Shown here: positions 11,855 through 12,017 of the stretch, piece after piece
Layout of the letters: each line of letters begins with the position of its first letter
Position numbering within the stretch: the stretch's first letter is position 1
Assembly (NCBI GenBank): GCA_011523725.1
Contig: WTGD01000183.1
Span: 1-12,017, forward strand
Length of the DNA stretch: 12,017 nucleotides
Direction of reading: 5' to 3'
Source of the DNA: Nitrospinota bacterium
GTDB taxonomy: Bacteria; UBA8248
The notes under the pieces: model-generated
The model's database searches: none
What the model saw: only the letters and a program-made list of their open reading frames with translations
What the model was told of the DNA's origin: nothing
Made by a program: the position numbers and the translations under genes

Positions 11855-12017
11855 AAAAAAGTCCTTAGAGGGTAAAGGCAACCCCCCTACCCCCCTTGAC
11901 AGGGGGGTAAAAGCGGCACCACCCCGACGGGTACAGAGGCTTTGCTTTTGCCCGTTTGCGGGGGGATTTTTCGTCTCCCGAGTGGAGGGGGTTTTGCTTT
12001 TTCTTGCCCCCCTGTCA
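11855..12017. repeat. Inverted-repeat element, copy 2 of the dispersed family, cut by the window end
   Basis: Bases 11855-11904 match 4317-4368 closely, including the block AGAGGGTAAAGGCAACCCCC and the TTGACAGGG end. The returning arm begins GCCCCCCTGTCA at 12006-12017 and is complementary to TGACAGGGGGG at 11897-11907; the window stops inside it. The interior between the arms is unrelated to that of copy 1, so only the ends are conserved, as in mobile non-coding elements. No gene is visible here. Confidence 0.7.

Overview
This GC-rich window carries densely packed bacterial housekeeping genes, many with GTG or TTG starts, separated by intergenic stretches full of palindromic repeats. No rRNA, tRNA, CRISPR array, prophage or intact transposase gene was seen. 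The gene content (a flavin-dependent luciferase-like oxidoreductase, an XRE-cupin regulator, an arginine-to-spermidine cassette built on two pyruvoyl decarboxylases, a single-chain citrate synthase) and the repeat style fit an uncultured Gram-negative lineage of the Desulfobacterota, Tectomicrobia or Binatota kind. That placement is an impression, not a demonstrated assignment.

Layout. Positions 1-349 hold the C-terminal end of a luciferase-like flavin oxidoreductase. rarA (518-1966) follows behind its own promoter. A 77-residue membrane protein (2078-2311) sits in a more AT-rich pocket. pyrF (2469-3248) is on the minus strand. Just upstream of its promoter is a 247-bp non-coding element (3364-3610) with inverted terminal repeats, nested palindromes and a perfect 12-bp flanking direct repeat, which looks like a MITE insertion. 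A glyoxalase/VOC gene (3746-4168) follows. The region 4169-4953 is non-coding and holds at least three different palindromic repeats, then a good promoter with an inverted repeat just past its expected start point.

The central block (4954-9487) reads as one operon: XRE-cupin regulator, speD, pyruvoyl-dependent arginine decarboxylase, speE, speB, a four-helix membrane protein, and an endonuclease/exonuclease/phosphatase-family hydrolase. From speD to the membrane protein every junction overlaps by 1 to 10 bases, which implies translational coupling. Together speD, the arginine decarboxylase, speE and speB can make spermidine from arginine and S-adenosylmethionine. The intermediate could be putrescine or aminopropylagmatine. 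The regulator is the obvious candidate to control the set.

After a convergent junction comes a type II haloacid-dehalogenase-like HAD hydrolase on the minus strand (9552-10289). It is divergent from a citrate synthase gene (10595-11764), which ends in a clear intrinsic terminator. The window closes inside a second copy of the palindromic repeat seen at 4317-4479. The most interesting items are the MITE-like element with its long direct repeat, the two-copy inverted-repeat family, the putative paired operator ahead of the polyamine operon, the unknown membrane protein locked into that operon, and a PyrF whose catalytic-loop motif is one residue longer than usual.
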